Part shown: positions 63,759-64,000 of the stretch, in pieces
How the letters are laid out: every line of letters starts with the position of its first letter
Numbering within the stretch: position 1 is the first letter of the stretch
Assembly: GCA_045641065.1 (NCBI GenBank)
Contig: JAZUGF010000006.1
Location: 1-64,000, forward strand
Length of the DNA: 64,000 nt
Origin: UBA1723 sp045641065
GTDB lineage: Bacteria; Bacteroidota; Bacteroidia; Bacteroidales; Paludibacteraceae
Direction of reading: 5' to 3'
Notes under the pieces: model-generated
What the model was told of the DNA's origin: nothing
The model's input: only the letters and a program-made list of their open reading frames with translations
The model's database searches: none
Made by a program: the position numbers and the translations under genes

Positions 63759-64000
63759 TCAAATCTCTGCTGCCATATAAAGAGGAACATTAATTACTAT
63801 ATCATCACTCTTCTGATAAGGTTTCATAGAAATCTTATATGCTTTGGAAACCCCATGCTCTTTAATAAAACTAGCCAGACTCTTTGCTTTCAGATTCTCT
63901 TCTGCTTTGCATTCTATCGGAACAACCTGATTGTCGGACTGTATTATAAAATCGACTTCCTGACGTGAATTGTCTTTTGACCAATAGTACAATGCTTTGT
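63759..64000 (-). CDS. C-terminal part of a solo ATPase (DUF4143 type), cut by the window edge
   Basis: The frame is open from the window edge to the stop at 63759. WSKDNSRQEVDFIIQSDNQV followed by VPIECKAEENLKAKSL is the C-terminal nuclease-like core (D ... ExK) of a solo ATPase, and VPLYMAAEI is a typical end. The ATPase domain would lie beyond the window. Whether the gene is intact cannot be seen. Confidence 0.75.
   Translation of the reverse strand, partial: KALYYWSKDNSRQEVDFIIQSDNQVVPIECKAEENLKAKSLASFIKEHGVSKAYKISMKPYQKSDDIVINVPLYMAAEI

Overview
The window looks like chromosome from a Bacteroidales bacterium, probably Prevotella-like. The base composition is AT-rich and most genes sit on the minus strand. 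Upstream regions repeatedly show the Bacteroidetes -7 box TAnnTTTG, in several cases with a TTG about 19-20 bp further upstream. The gene content also fits: PorE- and PorP-like envelope proteins, a GH16 glucanase with a type IX-like C-terminal sorting tail, Lrp/AsnC, S41 protease, carB, radA, parC, dnaN, thyA, folA and mutL. No rRNA, tRNA or CRISPR array was seen.

Layout. 0-7.5 kb: a truncated gene at the left edge, an acidic small protein, a 1282-residue MMPL transporter/acyltransferase/methyltransferase fusion, then an S41 protease - sugar nucleotidyltransferase - Lrp operon. 7.6-11.5 kb: an AlbA_2/ATPase/wHTH regulator, divergent from the secreted GH16 enzyme across an array of 21-bp-phased repeats, then a small membrane protein. 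11.6-18.2 kb: a defence-type island with a Cas4-like/DEDD nuclease (DUF2779), McrC, McrB and a solo DUF4143 ATPase. 18.6-22.1 kb: carB, with a leader that looks like a complete attenuator. 22.4-31.2 kb: accessory genes, namely a CAP lipoprotein, a second DUF4143 ATPase, a triplicated protein with an SSB-like C-terminal tip, two paralogous envelope proteins with different membrane anchors, a PD-(D/E)XK-like protein and a small HTH regulator. 31.6-55.1 kb: mostly housekeeping and envelope genes (radA, TonB-like, parC, MFS, PorP/OmpA, YjbR, HEPN/MNT pair, trmN6, exonuclease, dnaN, thyA, porE, folA, G3E GTPase, mutL, MlaF/MlaE). 55.4-64 kb: an island of four large paralogous immunity-like proteins, an ATPase-nuclease, another small immunity-like protein behind a truncated gene, and a further solo ATPase at the edge.

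The most interesting signals are largely non-coding. (1) The carB leader holds a 25-codon peptide, a pause hairpin, a U-rich tract and an intrinsic terminator, arranged as in UTP-sensing pyrimidine operons. (2) Two copies of a roughly 165-173-nt multi-hairpin element each lie just upstream of an immunity-like paralog. (3) Tandem 32-34-bp repeats precede three DUF4143-ATPase loci, one of which has lost its ATPase domain. (4) A 21-bp-phased array lies upstream of the AlbA_2 regulator. (5) There are several interspersed repeat families: a MITE-like element with GTTGTCCAA termini, short REP-like palindromes and drifting TTTTCG hexamers. All functional links here are inferred from sequence and gene order; no database search was run.
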